A stretch of DNA of 64,000 nucleotides from Phalacrocorax aristotelis (taxonomy: Eukaryota; Chordata; Aves; Suliformes; Phalacrocoracidae): assembly GCF_949628215.1 (NCBI RefSeq), contig NC_134310.1:9747401-9811400 (forward strand), read 5' to 3'. Each line of letters begins with the position of its first letter. The stretch's first letter is position 1. The notes beneath the pieces were generated by a model. It did not search any database and was not told the origin of the DNA. It was given only the letters and a program-made list of their open reading frames with translations. Below are positions 1-10,101 of this stretch, piece by piece. A program made the position numbers and the translations under genes.

Positions 1-400
1 ATGCCGGTATGCCCAGGAGGACTTGTGAGTGTGGAATGCCTGTGGGATAAGTGTGTGAGTGTGTGTGTTTGCCAGTGGGCATCAATTTGGACTAGCCAGG
101 GAGTAGGGGACCCATGAAGTAGGTAAGAGGGATCAAGATCTGGCCAGGGAGACAGAGAGGCTGTGCCAGTACTCGAGAGCTCTGTGAATGTGTGTGTGCT
201 TGTGAACTAGAGTGTTGTGTGTGCGCTTTCACTAGTGAACTTTTATCTCTACCAGCCAAAGAAGAGGAAGGGAACTTGGCTGTCTATGCTTATGGTTGAG
301 TCCTAGATGTAAATGCTGTTGAAGGCAGCACCTTGTCTGTGTCAGTCTGTGTGACTGGCCACATCAGTGTTCTTTGTGTGTGTGTGCGCGTGCATGCACG
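1..400 (+). repeat. Dispersed repeat block, partner of 30366-30775
   Basis: This GT-rich stretch lines up with 30366-30775. Both hold, in the same order, a run of TGTGTGAGTG-like words, the phrase GGACTAGCCAG, CTTTCACTAGTGAAC, and GGGAACTTGGCTGTCTATGC. The two copies differ by substitutions and small indels, so they are related but not recent duplicates. No coding capacity is evident. It is probably part of a larger interspersed element whose other end lies outside the window; the family is not recognised. Confidence 0.6.
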
Positions 401-574
401 TGTGTCTGTCTGGAACACATGCTCAGCTTCACTACTGATTGAACCTGCAAATAGAAAAGTAGCAGCCACATCTCTCAGCTTGGGCAGAGATTCTAGGTCC
501 CCAGGGCACTGGGCTGGACTACAGTGGCTGGGCAGGAAATATTACTGGGGCAGAGCTGCCACACTCTTAACATC

Positions 575-1682
575 TGTCATGGTTTTAGCTGGGATAGAGT
601 TAATTTTCTTCACTGTAGCTGGCATAGTGCTGTGTTTTAGATTTAGTATGGAAATAATGTTGATAACACACTGATGTTTTCGTTGTTGCTAACTAGTGCT
701 TATACTAGTCAAGGACTTTTCCAGCTTCCCATGCTCTGCCGGGTGCACAAGAAGCCTGGAGGGGAGGGGGCACAGCCAAGATAGCGGATCCAAACTGGCC
801 AAAGAGATATTCCATAACATGTAATGTCCTGCCCAGTTTATTGACTGGGGGGAGTTGGCTGGGGGAAGCAGCGATCGCGGCTTGGGGAAAAGCATCATTG
901 ATTGGCGAGTAGTGAGCGGTTGCATCACTTCGGTTTTATTCTCCTGGGTTTCAGTTCTTTTTCTCGCTATTTTCCTTTTCATTATCTTATTGTTATGCTG
1001 ATTTTGGCTGAGAAAGAGTTAATTCTCTTCACTGTAGTGTCTGCAGTAGTCAGGGACCTTTCCAGCTTCCCATGCTCTGCCACGTGGGCAAGAAGCCAGG
1101 AGGGGCAGGGCCACAGCCAAGATACCTGACCCAAACTGGCCAATGGGATATTCATTCCATACCATGTGACACCATGACCAGTATATTAACCGGGGCTGTT
1201 GGTGCATGGGGGGGTGGTTGTGGCTTGGGGACTGGCAGCATTGGGTTGGCAGGCAGTGAGCGTCTGTCACGTGCAGTCTGTTTTGTTCGTTCATTTCCCC
1301 CCCGCCCCTGGGTTTTGCGCCACTCTCATTGGTTTCCTTTCCACTGCATTATTGTTGCTGTTGTTGTTATTGTTTTATTTTAATTATTAAACTGTTCTTA
1401 TCTCAACCCATGAGCTTCACCTTTCTGATTCTCTCCCCCATCCCGCCGGTGGGGGAGTGAGCGAGCGGCTGTGTGGGACTGTTGCTGGCTATCATTATCA
1501 TAATCGTTGTTATTATAATTACCATTATTATGGTTTTGTTTTAAATATTAAACTGTTCTTATCTCAACCTGTGAGTTTTCTTGCTTTTGCTCTTCCAATT
1601 CTCTCCCCCATCCCACTGGGGTGGGGAGAGTGAGCAAGTGGCTGTGTGGTGCTTAGTAGCTGACTGGGGCTAAACCACAACA
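575..1682 (+). mobile_element. ERVL-type solo LTR, split by a nested LTR
   Basis: The LTR starts TGTCATGGTTTTAGCTGGGA and ends AACCACAACA, so it has TG...CA termini and belongs to the same type as the LTRs of the provirus at 32608-39612. The body runs 575-993 and resumes at 1491-1682. The gap is filled by a second LTR (994-1490). An ATTAAA signal lies near the 3' part. No matching 5-bp duplication is visible at the outer ends (ACATC against GGTTT), so it may be the product of recombination rather than a simple solo LTR. Confidence 0.8.
994..1490 (+). mobile_element. Nested ERVL-type LTR inside an older LTR
   Basis: This segment starts TATGCTGATTTTGGCTGAG and ends near GACTGTTGCTGGCT. It matches the TGTGCTGGTTTTGGCTGAG LTR type of the proviruses at 9564 and 60092, including the GTGACACCATGACCAGTATATTA core and the CCGGTGGGGGAGTGAGCGAGC end region. 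It interrupts the older TGTCATGG-type LTR, so it is the younger insertion. Its terminal bases are degraded and no clear target duplication can be read. Confidence 0.75.
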
Positions 1683-2017
1683 GGGTTTAACAAAAAACAC
1701 ATGGGTATGATGGTGTCACGAAATGGATATCAGACAATCATAGAGCAGTTTGAAAATGCATGGATTATGACAGTTAACAAAATGATAGCTCCCACCATAA
1801 AATGGCAGCTGAAACAAAATGGTGGCCCCCTGTGTATGTAGGGAGGAGGGACTTCTTGGTCACATGTACTTCCAGTTTTAACTGGAGGGAGTGGCTGGTC
1901 CTGCCTGCCAATCACAACAGATCACATAGCCATAAAAGGGCAATGACTTCCAGGGCAAATGAACCACTTGGCTGTCGGGAGGGGGCCGGCGGTGGTGGTG
2001 GTGGCAGCGGCGGCGGC
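1683..2017. other. Unassigned 335-bp stretch, possibly LTR-derived
   Basis: There is no gene here. It includes repeated AAATGG words (AAAATGGCAGC, AAAATGGTGGCCCC), a TATA-like CATAAAAGGGC near 1933, and a GGTGGTGGTGG/GGCGGCGGC run near 1990-2018. A TGTCACGAAATGG at about 1714 could be the start of a truncated LTR, but no partner end is found. The family is not recognised. Confidence 0.4.
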
Positions 2018-2392
2018 CACCGCCTCACCAGTGCCAAGTACAGGGGCATGAGATCACTTCCCTACTGCTGGCCACACTATTTCTGATACAAGCCCGGATG
2101 CTGTTGGCCTTCTTGGCCACCTGGGCACACTGCTGGCTCATATTCACCTGGCTGTCAACCAACACCCCCAGGTCCTTCTCCACCAGGCAGCTTTCTAGCC
2201 ACTCTTCCTGGAGCCTGTGGTGTTGCACGGGGTTGTTGTGACCAAAGTGCAGGACCTGGCACTTGGCCTTGTTAAACCTCATACAATTGTCCTCAGCCCA
2301 TCGATCCAGCCTGTCCAGGTCCCTCTGTAGAGCCTTCCTACCCTCGAGCAGATTGACACACCCACCCAACTTGGTGTCGTCTACAAACTTAC
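2018..2392 (-). pseudogene. CR1 LINE fragment, end of reverse transcriptase
   Basis: Read on the minus strand, this gives the part of the CR1 ORF2 reverse transcriptase that follows the FADD-type motif. Visible words are [49 protein letters not shown] and [14 protein letters not shown]. It is cut at both ends: the catalytic palm is missing upstream and the 3' UTR and ATTCTATG tail are missing downstream. It is a dead 5'- and 3'-truncated copy. The same region of CR1 is present at 21600-22155 (minus) and 25850-26240 (plus). Confidence 0.9.
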
Positions 2393-3499
2393 CTGATACA
2401 CTATTTAACATATTCACAGTTTTGACATAACTGTTCTCTTTTCCTTGACTTTTCAGAAAACTCTGCCAGGAATTAAGCCATAACCATACCTTTGATACAA
2501 TAAGCAGGTCTGCCTGTGCCACTTGTCAGCTCCCTTCTTTTCTATTCAACCATAAGTTGCACAACATGCCCAGTTACCATCCTCTTTCAGACGTCTTCAG
2601 TTTATAAGGCTTGCTCGTTTCTTTGCATTAGCTGCTGCTCAAATGCAGTTCTGAAGGCATCTGCCATTATATGTTTCATTTTTGCTCTTCTTCAGCAGTT
2701 TGATCTGGTTTTAATTCACAGAAAATTTAAAGTATATTAGGCAATTTGGAAGCAATAGCAGATTTCAGATGTAGATTAAGAGACAGACTGAAGCCATTAA
2801 CATAGTTCAGAACTTTTGCTGTCAGATCACTATGGGGATGCTGAAGGCAGGCCTGTGCAGGTAAAAGGGGATTGAAGAGAAACCAGACAAATTTTAAATA
2901 TACCTAATCAGGGAAGTGGTGGAAACCAATGCTTTCTTCCTACATGAATACATTTTGACATGTAACTTGAAGACCTTACCTTTCATTTTCTATGCATGCA
3001 TGCTACAACACCCATCTACACAGTGCATTAGCTAAGCTGCCAGTTGTGCTATTTATCTCTGCCCATGTAGAAGAGCTTGAAGAGGGCAGGAATGTCCCTT
3101 ATCAGTTTGGTCTATGCACAGGAGCAAAAGAATGGTATCTCTGTCAAGGATAACAACCTTGGTACAACAGAGACATGAATACTTATTTTCAAAATTCGTA
3201 TTTCAGTTAGAACCTCTGCATTAGGACCATGAGAAAGGATGCCACATTTGCAGAGTAAAATGAAAATTAAAAGAAAAAAAATTTCTAGTATCTTAAACTA
3301 TAGGTGTCACTAGATTAAATACTTTAAAAGCTTGAAAATAATTTTATTCACTTAAGCATGTTATAAATATATAGTTTTTAGCAAGATCAGCTCCATGATC
3401 TGGCTGGCTGAGAAGTCTTGTGAATGCTGATGCCAACACAAAGGAGGGGTGGAATGCATTGCCGTCCCTTTCAGTGGTAGCCTGCACTCAGAGGGGGCT
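2393..3499. other. No recognisable gene or repeat
   Basis: About 1.1 kb of AT-leaning sequence without a convincing reading frame or a repeat family that I recognise. The short frames present have no domain signature. It may be unique sequence or an old repeat too diverged to read by eye. Confidence 0.5.
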
Positions 3500-3612
3500 A
3501 AGAGACACTGGGAAAGAAAGAAACTAAGAGATTAAGAGGGGGACACTAACAGAGGGAGAGGGAGAGCAGTGAACAGGGAGAGATGAAAAGAAAGCGGGGG
3601 AGAGACAGGGGC
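3500..3612 (-). repeat. Purine-rich repeat, inverted copy of 19873-19990
   Basis: The stretch is GA-rich on the plus strand but is not a simple microsatellite. Its reverse complement matches 19873-19990 over about 110 bp, sharing the words CATCTCTCCCTGTTCAC, CTCTCCCTCTCCCTCT, GTTAGTGTCCC, CTCTTAATCTCTTAG and TTTCTTTCTTTC in the same order. It is thus an inverted copy of one unit of the large polypyrimidine array further right. Confidence 0.75.
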
Positions 3613-4017
3613 GAAAAGACAGAGACAGTGTACTGGGAACTGCTAAATAAAGGAAGAATGGCAAGGAGGAGTATGTCAGGTTGACCGATTCACCCAGTTC
3701 TCTAAAGAAATGTGTGCAGACGGATGTCCCACTGCTTGAGGGCTTAGCAAACATGCAAACAAAAGAAATAATATATACCTATGCACAGATGTATGGAAAA
3801 AGTATAAAGTAGCCTATATTTAGTGCCTATATTTAGTACATACATAAATCACTTCCGCTGGAATCGCAGGAATTGCCCCTGCTTCTTGGCCCCCTTCTTC
3901 ATCTACTCCTTTGGCAGTTCAGAAGGAGCAGCCCTATGGGCCATTTGGTGTTTCCATACCTGGCTCACCTTCAACTTGGTGGACTTCGTGAACAGGCAGG
4001 AATAGTAGTGTTCCACC
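3613..4017. other. Unassigned spacer between polypurine and polypyrimidine tracts
   Basis: About 400 bp with no supported gene. It ends at the polypyrimidine tract at 4018. A TATTTAGT word is repeated near 3820-3840. No family is recognised. Confidence 0.4.
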
Positions 4018-4429
4018 ACTTCGCTCTCTCCCTCTTTCTCTCTCCGCTCTCCTTTTCAGTCTGTGACTCTTCATCTCCTTTCTCTCTCTCCCATTTTATC
4101 CATCTCCCTTTTTCTCCCATTCTCTCCCTCCTTCCTTCTATCTTCTCTCTCTCACTTTTTCTCTTCCTCCTTCCCTCTTTCTTCCATTCTGTCTCTATCA
4201 ATCTCCTTCCTCTCTCTGTTTTCTTGCGCTCTCTCCCTTTCTCTCTTTCTTCCCCTCCCCTCTTTCTCCCTCTCCCTCTCCCCTCTGCCTCCCTTTCTCT
4301 GTCTCCTTTCTCTTTCTCTTGTCCCCCTCTTTCCTCGTTTTCTCTACCCTTTCTCTCTCTCCTTGTCTCTTACCATTTCTCCCTCCCTTCTTCCCCTCTC
4401 CCTGTTCTCTTTCTCACTCTCTCTCTTTG
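4018..4429 (+). repeat. Polypyrimidine (CT-rich) tract abutting an LTR
   Basis: Almost uninterrupted C and T for about 410 bp. It contains long open frames rich in Ser, Leu, Pro and Phe, but these follow from base composition and are not genes. The tract stops exactly at the outer end of the ERV-1 3' LTR at 4430. Together with the tracts at 16225-16730, 17020-17177, 18068-18625 and 19800-20934 it appears to be one array interrupted by insertions. Confidence 0.85.
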
Positions 4430-4990
4430 TGTCACTGAAATTGGGAATAAACCTCGTAACACCATTGTAGTGTTAAAAGGCAGGCATTCTTTATTCACGG
4501 CGCCGGATGCACCTTACACACCTTTCCCTTGTGATTTATGTAGACCAAAAATATACATATTCAATATTATTCTCTTTGGTGAATGGAACAAACTTGCTCA
4601 CTTCACGTGTAAATTATTGCGCAGACTCAGTTGTCCTTTCCCATTGTTCTCTTCTGAGTAGGTGGTATTACTTGGGTAGGTGGTCCATGAGTCGGTGGCT
4701 GCGATCTCCCCCTGCCAGAATTACCTTTTACCTACTTGCCTCTTAATCTTAGCAGTCCTGGCCAGTTTTCTCAGTCCACTACATGAAACCACATTTTGTC
4801 ATCCTCTTCTGACAGAAGCACATTGTCTATTGTTTCGTTCACATTAATGATTACCTAGAGACTAAAATGCAGATCAACAAGTAAACTGATTTGTATACTC
4901 CATGTCCCCAGACTTAATGTCCAGTTGGATAGGGCTGTACAAGGAGTATAGCAACATCCCTGGTTGGTTAATTCCATCACTCTAGTTACA
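4430..4990 (-). repeat. ERV-1 3' LTR
   Basis: On the minus strand it begins TGTAACTAGAGTGATGG and ends ATTTCAGTGACA, 561 bp. The reverse complement of the end carries GAATAAAG as a poly(A) signal next to GGCGCCGTG. It is closely related to the LTR at 48817-49419 and shares both ends with those at 17178-18067 and 50638-51492. The left edge abuts a CT tract and the right edge abuts a polypurine tract, which fixes the orientation. Confidence 0.88.
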
Positions 4991-5004
4991 TTTTCCCCCT
5001 TTGG
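4991..5004 (-). promoter_or_regulatory. ERV-1 polypurine tract
   Basis: On the minus strand CCAAAGGGGGAAAA lies immediately before the LTR start TGTAAC. This is the expected position and composition of the plus-strand primer of reverse transcription. Its closeness to the integrase remnant shows that env was lost. Confidence 0.85.
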
Positions 5005-5040
5005 AAGTTTTGAAATAATCATATTTTCAAAAATTCCATC

Positions 5041-5790
5041 TTAAATCAATAATATTCCATTATATAAATTTAGTGTTTGGTTCATCCTCTCAGTTGTCCC
5101 ACTTGATTGTGGTCTCCAGGGGGTATGTACGTCCCATTTTATACCCAAAATTTTACTAATTTGTTGGACTACATCTGCCACAAAATGTGGTCCTCTATCA
5201 GAGGACATTCCCATTGGCACCCCAAACCTTGGTATTATTTCCTTCAGCAATATTTTAACTTCTCTAGCTTTGTTGGTGAGGCAAGGGAAAGCCTCTGCCC
5301 ATCCAGGATATTTATCAATCAGCAGTAACAAATAACTATATCCATTTTGTCTGGGTAACTCAGAAAAATTAATTTGCAAATAATCTCCGGGAGAATTTCC
5401 TTGTTTTGTTACTCCTAAAGGTGGCTTCTTTTGGTTCAGGGGATTATTTCTAGGACAGATTGGACACTTAGCTACTATGGATTTAACTATTCTTGTCATG
5501 CCTACACACACTACAGATGTTATTAAACTTGAAACCATAGCATCTACAACCCAGTGTGTTTGCTCATGCTTTTCTTTTGCAAGTTCTGTCATAACTTGCG
5601 GGGTTATTACCTGTTTTTCTGGCGTTACCCACCATCCTTCTGTATTTTGTGATGCTTCCTATAGTTCTGCTAATTGCTCATCCAATTTATTATATCTTGG
5701 TTTCAAGTTTGGAATTTTTACCTGTTTTACTGGTACTAGTGCAAGGATACCTTGTTCTGCAGCCTCCTTTGCAGCTTTAGCTGCCAATCG
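5041..5790 (-). pseudogene. pol: ERV-1 pol: integrase remnant
   Basis: Minus-strand frames give a gammaretrovirus-like integrase. The zinc-binding part shows HEQTH (HX3H) and CPIC (CX2C). The catalytic core shows SSDRGPHF and SSGTTERMN, matching the second Asp and the Glu of the D,D-35-E triad. The position of the first Asp reads QINFSEL, that is Asn in place of the usual Asp. The C-terminal domain is missing and the frame ends soon after the Glu region. A TAG stop interrupts the linker near 5658. The protein would not be functional. Upstream, a solo LTR at 5797-6046 separates it from RNase H. Confidence 0.85.
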
Positions 5791-5796
5791 ATTACC

Positions 5797-6046
5797 TGTA
5801 GCTGTACGCTTCTACGGGAGAACTTATCTTGGGCCGCATATCTCCGGGACACAGGGCTCTACCCACCCTGGGGACAGTGATGCACAGACATCAATATGAT
5901 GGATACAAAATCTCCGTTTATTTAGCTGCGTCACACGCTTATATCGCTCTTGCGCTTCCTGTTCCTGCCACTCCTATGGGGAGGAGTCTATCTTTCCGTC
6001 ACATCCCGTGATCTTCCGGTCGCCGATCCCTGTCTATTCCCCTACA
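5797..6046 (-). mobile_element. 250-bp solo LTR with 6-bp target duplication
   Basis: The segment runs TGTAGCTGTACGC...CCCCTACA and is flanked by ATTACC on both sides (5791-5796 and 6047-6052). The second copy at 31986-32235 is the same length and about 97% identical, with its own 6-bp duplication CCTGAG. On the minus strand there is a TATA-like GATATAAGCG followed by CTAAATAAAC, so transcription would run leftwards. Six-base duplications fit alpha- or betaretrovirus-type integrases rather than the gamma and ERVL types elsewhere in the window. No internal region is present. Confidence 0.85.
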
Positions 6047-6052
6047 ATTACC

Positions 6053-6504
6053 TATGTTTACAACCGTCTGACCAAATTGATGAGCTTTGCAATGCATTAC
6101 CACCACTTCTTTTGGTTTCTGCACATCTTCCAGAAGTTGGAGAATTTCTTCTTTATGTTTTATCGATGATCCTTGGGCTGATAGCAGTCCTCTTTCCTTC
6201 CAGATAGCTCCATGAGCATGGATCACACCAAGTGCATATTTGGAATCAGTCCAGGTATTTACCCTTTGTCCTTCTGCCATTCACAGAGCCTGCTTCAATG
6301 CCACCAATTCTGCTTTCTGTGCTGAGGTGTTTGCAGGCAGCATCCTTGACTCCATTACCTTGGTGGAGGTAACAACAGCATATCCAGCCATTTGCTTCCC
6401 TTCTTGCACAAAGCTGCTTCCATCTGTAAACAATTCCAGATCAGGATTTTCCAGAGGTTCATCTCTCAGATCCGGTCTGCTGGAATAGACTTGTTCAATA
6501 GTTA
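6053..6504 (-). pseudogene. pol: ERV-1 pol: RNase H
   Basis: The minus strand encodes an RNase H domain with the words LFTDGSSFVQEG, TSAQKAELVAL and TWTDSKYALGVIHAHG, which hold the expected Asp, Glu and Asp of the catalytic site. The sequence then reads KEVVVMHCKAHQ before the solo LTR inserted at 5797-6046 breaks it. In a live virus this domain removes the RNA strand during reverse transcription. One frame break lies near 6280. Confidence 0.85.
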
Positions 6505-7868
6505 GCAGGCAATCATGTTCTAAATTTCCTGTTGGATTTTCTGCTGACAAGAACATTGCTGGATTAACAATTTCTGTGGTTTTAATTCTACATCATCTTG
6601 TTCCAATAAGACAACCTGATATTTCAGCATTCTACTGGGGGATAACCAATGACCCCCCTTTTGCTCTAAGACAGTTATTACCATGTGTGGTACATATACC
6701 ACCATTTTTTGACCCATGGTCAGTTTTCGAGCTTCTTGGATCAGCAACATTCTTGCTGCCACAGCACACAAACATCCCGGCCATCCTTTACTCACATTAT
6801 CAAGTTGTTTGGAAAAGTATCCCACCGGCCGCCTCCAGGATCCCAACCATTGTGCCAGCATTCCAAGGGCCAGATGTTGCCTTTCATGTACAAACAACTC
6901 AAAAGGTTTGGTCAGATCAGGTAAACCCAGTGCAGGGGCCCTCATTAGTGCCTTTTTAAGTTCTTTGAATGATTTCTGACACTCAGGTGTCCAAGTCAGA
7001 TACCGATCTTTAGATTCTCTTAAAGCTTCATATAGTGGCTTCACATACAGTCCATAGTTCAGAATCCAGAGTCGACACCATCCAATCATCCCCAGAAAAG
7101 CTCTCAGTTTCTTCGGGCTACTAGGTTCGAGACTTTGACAAATAGCTTCTTTCCTTTCATTTCCTAATTGTCTTTGTCCTTGGGATATCTCAAATCCCAA
7201 ATAAGTAACTGCTTCTTTTCCTACTTGGGCTTTGTTTCTGGAAACTCTGTATCCTCCTTGGCCCAGAAAATTTAATAAGCTGATAGTAATTTCAGAACAT
7301 TTTTCTTTACTTTCTGCCGCTATCAGAATGTCATCCACATACTGTAACAATATGCCTCTCCCTTGGTTCTGTTTTTTCCATATCTCTAATTCTTTTGCCA
7401 GCTGATTCCCAAATATCGTAGGACTATTTTTGAATCCTTGTGGAAGTACAGTCCATGTTAGCTGCATCTTTCGTCTTGTGGTGGGGCTTTCCCATTCAAA
7501 AGCAAATATGCTTTAACTTTTTATGTCCAGAGGTATGCAAAAGAAGGCATCCTTCAAATCTAGTACAGTAAAGCATTTATGCTCCTTTTTAAAGAGGTCA
7601 GTAAAGTGTACGGATTAGCCACTACTGGATGTATATCTTGGACTGTCTGATTTATAGCCTTTAAATCCTGAACTAGTTGATATTCCTTGCCTCCAGATAT
7701 CCTTACTGGCAATATAGGAGTATTATATTCTGATTCACATTCTACCAAAAGCCCATATTCTAAAAATTTTGTAATTATTCCCTCTAACTCTTTTCAAACC
7801 TCCCACTTAATAGGATATTGTTTTTGTCTTACCGGCTTGGCTCCAGTTTTTAATGTTACTTTTACCGG
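6505..7868 (-). pseudogene. pol: ERV-1 pol: reverse transcriptase
   Basis: Minus-strand frames show the RT in order: QYPIKWEV and a KELEGIITKFLEYG-like entry, [44 protein letters not shown], and LQYVDDILIA with the catalytic YVDD. A connection region follows (LRAFLGMIGWCRLWI, GYFSKQLD). Stops or shifts occur near 7510 and 7800. The order and motifs are those of gammaretroviral Pol. ERV-6 at 53290-58803 carries a close relative. Confidence 0.87.
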
Positions 7869-8340
7869 CTCTGCCAATTTAGATCACCCCGGAACTCCAC
7901 TCACTCAAACCAAAGGAATTACTGCATTTTCCACTTCTTTGGGAATCTGTTCCTTCCTGGAGGGATCTTGCAACAAAAACACTCTCGCCTCTATGGCTTT
8001 TGATTCTGGTATCAGTAATTTAATCTCTCCCACTTTAAAAGTTATTTGTGCGTCTAGTTTACTTAATAGATCTCGTCATAACAGAGGTAGTGGGCATTCA
8101 GGCATATACAGAAACTGGTGAGTTACCCATTGTTTCCCCAATATGAACTTTAATGGCTCTAAGAAAGACCAATTTTCCTTTGCCCTGTCGCACCAAAAAC
8201 ATCTGCTGATTTATGACTAAATTTCCCTTTACATGTATTCAATACCGAATAAGTGGCCCCCGTATCTACTAAAAATTCTAGTTCTTCATTCCCTAGCTTC
8301 AAGGTAAGCAGGGGTTCAGCTAGGGTTGATTCCCCCGGTC
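7869..8340 (-). pseudogene. pro: ERV-1 protease remnant
   Basis: On the minus strand the active-site word EFLVDTGAT is read from about 8288 down to 8253, which marks an aspartic protease of the retroviral type. Upstream comes LAEPLLTLKLGNEE. Several stops follow, so the frame is dead. No CCHC zinc knuckle is seen between the capsid end and this protease, so the nucleocapsid region seems to have been deleted. Confidence 0.7.
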
Positions 8341-9203
8341 TCCTTCATGCCAAGCTACTTCAAGCATTTTACCCAAAACTCTAGGTTCGGGTCCTTCCAA
8401 TTTCTGAAGTTTCTTTCTAATATCTGGTACTGATTGTCCCATGGATATAGAGGCTAATTGTATTGCTGCTTCTGTTTTTTCTGGGTCCAAATTAGTATAT
8501 TTTTCTGGCAGTCAACTTCAGTCTTTCCATAAAGGCTGAAGGGGACTCATTTAATTCTTGTCTCACTTCATAAATTTTTGACCAATTTATTGCTTTTGGC
8601 ATTGCATGTCTTACTCCAAATAAATCCACCTCTGATATCTAGTCAACATTCTCCTGGGTCCCAGTTGATTAGGGTCCCACTCGGGATTTGTAGATGGAAA
8701 ATTCTGATCCACTGTCCCCTGTAAATTCCCATTAGCATGTGCTCCCTGCACCTGCCTTCTGGCTGTATTCAATACCATTTTCTTGTCAGTTTCATCAAGC
8801 AAAGTATCCAATATCACAAGTAGAACAACACTTTTTCAAGTTCTCACCACATTTTCCTCTCTTCAAAACCATTGCCATAGAATTTTGTGGACATATCCCT
8901 CACTGTTTCTGCCACTCTGGATGATTCCACAGTGTAAAGAACAAATCAACATATGCCACTTCCTCCCATTTGCCTTCCCTTTTTACAAAACAACATTAAC
9001 TGCAAGATGGCATTATATTGCAATGTCTCATTTTCTGGCCATTTCTCCCCACCTTCCAACTGATACATTGGCCACCAATGATTACAATATTCAATTAATT
9101 GTTTCCAAGTTAAAGGATCACCCCCTAGATCTTTCCAATGTCTTAAGATACATCCCAAAGCTGTCTTTTGTGGGATGGGTTTCTTGCTCGGAAAAGTTCC
9201 CAT
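8341..9203 (-). pseudogene. gag: ERV-1 gag (matrix and capsid)
   Basis: The minus-strand start at 9203 gives MGTF, a glycine at position 2 as needed for N-myristoylation. Matrix follows with LGCILRHWKDLGGDPL, IEYCNHWWPMYQL, KWPENETLQYNAILQLMLF, a typical gammaretroviral matrix fold signature. Capsid words are LDETDKKMVLNTARRQV, NPEWDPNQLGPRR and RKKLQKLEGPEP near the end. The matching part of ERV-6 gag lies at 53500-53810. The frame is broken several times and the nucleocapsid is not visible. Confidence 0.82.
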
Positions 9204-9558
9204 CTTCCCAAGAGACTAGTGGTTGTGATCGTGCACTATCACAGGCACTAGTCAGAGGGACCCCAACCCCTGTTGAAGCTCCCTCTGGGATTCCAGCCCC
9301 CTGCTGGAAATCCCAACCTCCTTACACCTGTGGAGACTCTAACCCCTTGGGGACTTGAACCCTTTATCCTTGCCTGGGATCCTAGCCCAACCCTGCGAGG
9401 CTTTTGCCGCGTCTTATAGGCAGGCGTTACCTGTGGGGACTTGAACCCCGTTGAGGTAACTCTCAGCCCTACTCTGCGTAGCTTTCGCTGCATCTTATAA
9501 GCAGGCTGGTGGGACTTGAACCCACGTTCCATTAACCCCTTAAAAGAATGCCTTGTTA
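9204..9558 (-). promoter_or_regulatory. ERV-1 leader with tandem T-arm-like hairpins
   Basis: This is the untranslated leader between primer site and gag, split from its other half (15971-16104) by ERVL-A. About 75-80 bp is tandemly repeated (roughly 9373-9449 and 9462-9525). Three places read GGTTCAAGTCCC on the minus strand: 9509-9525 (GTGGG/CCCAC stem with a 7-nt loop), 9435-9449 (GGGG/CCCC stem, closed further by GTTACCT/AGGTAAC at 9426-9432 and 9454-9460), and 9349-9362. Each unit also has a small hairpin, AGC-GAAA-GCT in one and GGC-AAAA-GCC in the other. No complete tRNA is present. Confidence 0.65.
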
Positions 9559-9563
9559 CCTTT

Positions 9564-10036
9564 TGTGCTGGTTTTGGCTGAGAAGGGATTAATTCTCCTC
9601 ACTGTGGGGGGTCGGCTACCTTTCCAGCTTCCCGCGCTCTGCTGCGTGGCGGGGGGGGGGGGCTGGGAGGGGCAGGGCCATGGTGGGGCGGCTGACCCTG
9701 ACTGGCCAATGGCAGGTTCATTCCATAACATGGGACACCATGACCAGTATATTGAGGGGGGGCAGTGGCAGCGGGGGGCGCGGCGCGGTGTGGCGCGTGC
9801 GGTTCGTTTCGGCGGTTCGTTCCCCCTCTCCCCTCCCTTCCCCCCTCCCCCGGGGCTTTGCGTCTCTCGTTGTTCTCCTTTACATTGCATTTCTATTGTT
9901 GTTTCTTTTAATTTTAATTATTAAACGGTTCTTATCCCAACCCACGAGCATTACCCTTCTCATTCTCTACCCCATCTACCGGTGGGGGCGTGAGCGAGCG
10001 ACTGTGTGGGGTTGAGCTGCCGGCTAAACTACGACA
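9564..10036 (+). repeat. ERVL-A 5' LTR
   Basis: 473 bp, TGTGCTGGTTTTGGCTGAG to AAACTACGACA. The core holds CCAATGGCAGGTTCATTCC and CAGTATATTGAG as a weak TATA-like word, and ATTATTAAACGG as an ATTAAA-type poly(A) signal near 9919. The end region carries a GC-rich inverted repeat around CCGGTGGGGGC. It is the promoter and terminator module of the provirus. Confidence 0.9.
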
Positions 10037-10043
10037 GTCTTTT

Positions 10044-10061
10044 TGGTGCCCAACGTGGGGG
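10044..10061 (+). promoter_or_regulatory. ERVL-A primer binding site (tRNA-Lys1,2 type)
   Basis: TGGTGCCCAACGTGGGGG begins 7 bases after the LTR end. It differs from the canonical tRNA-Lys1,2 complement TGGCGCCCAACGTGGGGC by two bases. The same site is exact in ERVL-C at 33229. Confidence 0.85.
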
Positions 10062-10101
10062 TCAAGGGTTGGAGATAATAACAGCTGCTGGTCACAGCAC
10101 C

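Noticed and set aside
3873-4661. Long open frame of over 260 codons rich in Ser, Leu, Phe and Pro
   Set aside because: It is a translation of a polypyrimidine tract and runs into an LTR. Similar frames occur on either strand of the other CT tracts. Composition explains it.
9349-9525. Possible tRNA genes (GGTTCAAGTCC B-box-like motifs)
   Set aside because: Only T-arm hairpins are present. There is no A box, anticodon arm or full acceptor stem at tRNA spacing. They are treated as leader hairpins.
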